Source: Actinomycetes bacterium
GTDB lineage: Bacteria > Actinomycetota > Actinomycetes > Actinomycetales > Microbacteriaceae
DNA: 22,393 bases
Direction: 5' to 3'
Assembly: GCA_023450335.1 (NCBI GenBank)
Contig: JAEXHA010000064.1
Location: forward strand, 1-22,393
The stretch's first letter is position 1. Every line of letters begins with the position of its first letter. The position numbers and the translations under genes were made by a program. This document shows positions 22,265-22,393 of the stretch, one piece after another. The notes under the pieces were generated by a model. The model had not been told where the DNA came from. It made no database searches and saw nothing but the letters and a program-made list of their open reading frames with translations.

Positions 22265-22393
22265 GGGGCTCTCGGCCGTGGCCACGACGGCGTCGCGGTA
22301 CGGGCCCGGGGGTCACCCGGGTCAGGCGCGGGGCTCTCGGCCGCGGCCACGACGGCGTCGTGGGCCGGGCCACGGGTTCACCCGGTCAGACGC
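22265..22393. repeat. Imperfect 65-bp tandem duplication at the window edge
   Basis: The block from 22265 to 22329, starting GGGGCTCTCGGCC and containing GGCCACGACGGCGTCG, recurs at 22330-22393 with about a dozen differences. The second copy forms CCACGAC-GGC-GTCGTGG (22347-22363), a 7-bp hairpin. I see no gene here; it may be a terminator region of an upstream gene outside the window. More copies could follow beyond the edge. Confidence 0.7.

Overview
This window looks like chromosomal DNA from a high-GC actinobacterium, most likely a Microbacterium or a close relative in the Microbacteriaceae. The signs are the strong G/C third-position bias, a GTP-type PEP carboxykinase next to a RamB-type regulator, an actinobacterial order of riboflavin genes behind an FMN riboswitch, many apparently leaderless genes with a TAnnnT-like box 6-7 nt before the start codon, and a dispersed heptamer GGCATCC/GGATGCC. 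The genus is an inference from style, not from a search. I see no phage, transposon, CRISPR, tRNA or rRNA.

Left part (1-6989): a partial thiamine-diphosphate enzyme (minus) and an aldehyde dehydrogenase of the succinate-semialdehyde type (plus) diverge from a 245-bp region with two GTATAC-centred sites. Next comes a winged-helix protein with the QxQ motif of AlkZ-like DNA glycosylases. A RamB/ScfR-type regulator (minus) then diverges from pckG (plus), a gluconeogenesis control pair.

Middle part (6990-11911): a fused ABC exporter and a 69-residue helix-turn-helix protein (both minus, probably one operon) face a three-gene DrrA/NodI-like ABC-2 exporter operon (plus). The small HTH gene's promoter is covered by two perfect copies of GTCAAC-N4-GTTGAC, which points to an autoregulated export locus.

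Riboflavin part (11930-16073, minus): FMN riboswitch, ribD, ribE, ribBA, ribH, then a small four-helix membrane protein. The junctions are overlapping, and a 29-codon mini-ORF overlaps ribBA and ribH by 4 nt at each end.

Right part (16173-22393): glpD-glpK (plus) for glycerol use, then on the minus strand an Fpg/Nei-family glycosylase without the usual zinc-finger arginine, a GNAT acetyltransferase and trpS. Between the GNAT and glycosylase genes lies a 220-bp repeat-rich spacer with a 20-bp tandem array and a perfect two-stage nested inverted repeat. A 65-bp tandem repeat sits upstream of trpS at the window edge.

Most genes are ordinary housekeeping genes. The points most worth a second look are the twin operator of the small HTH protein, the nested repeat spacer, the coupled mini-ORF in the rib operon, and the over-represented GGCATCC heptamer.
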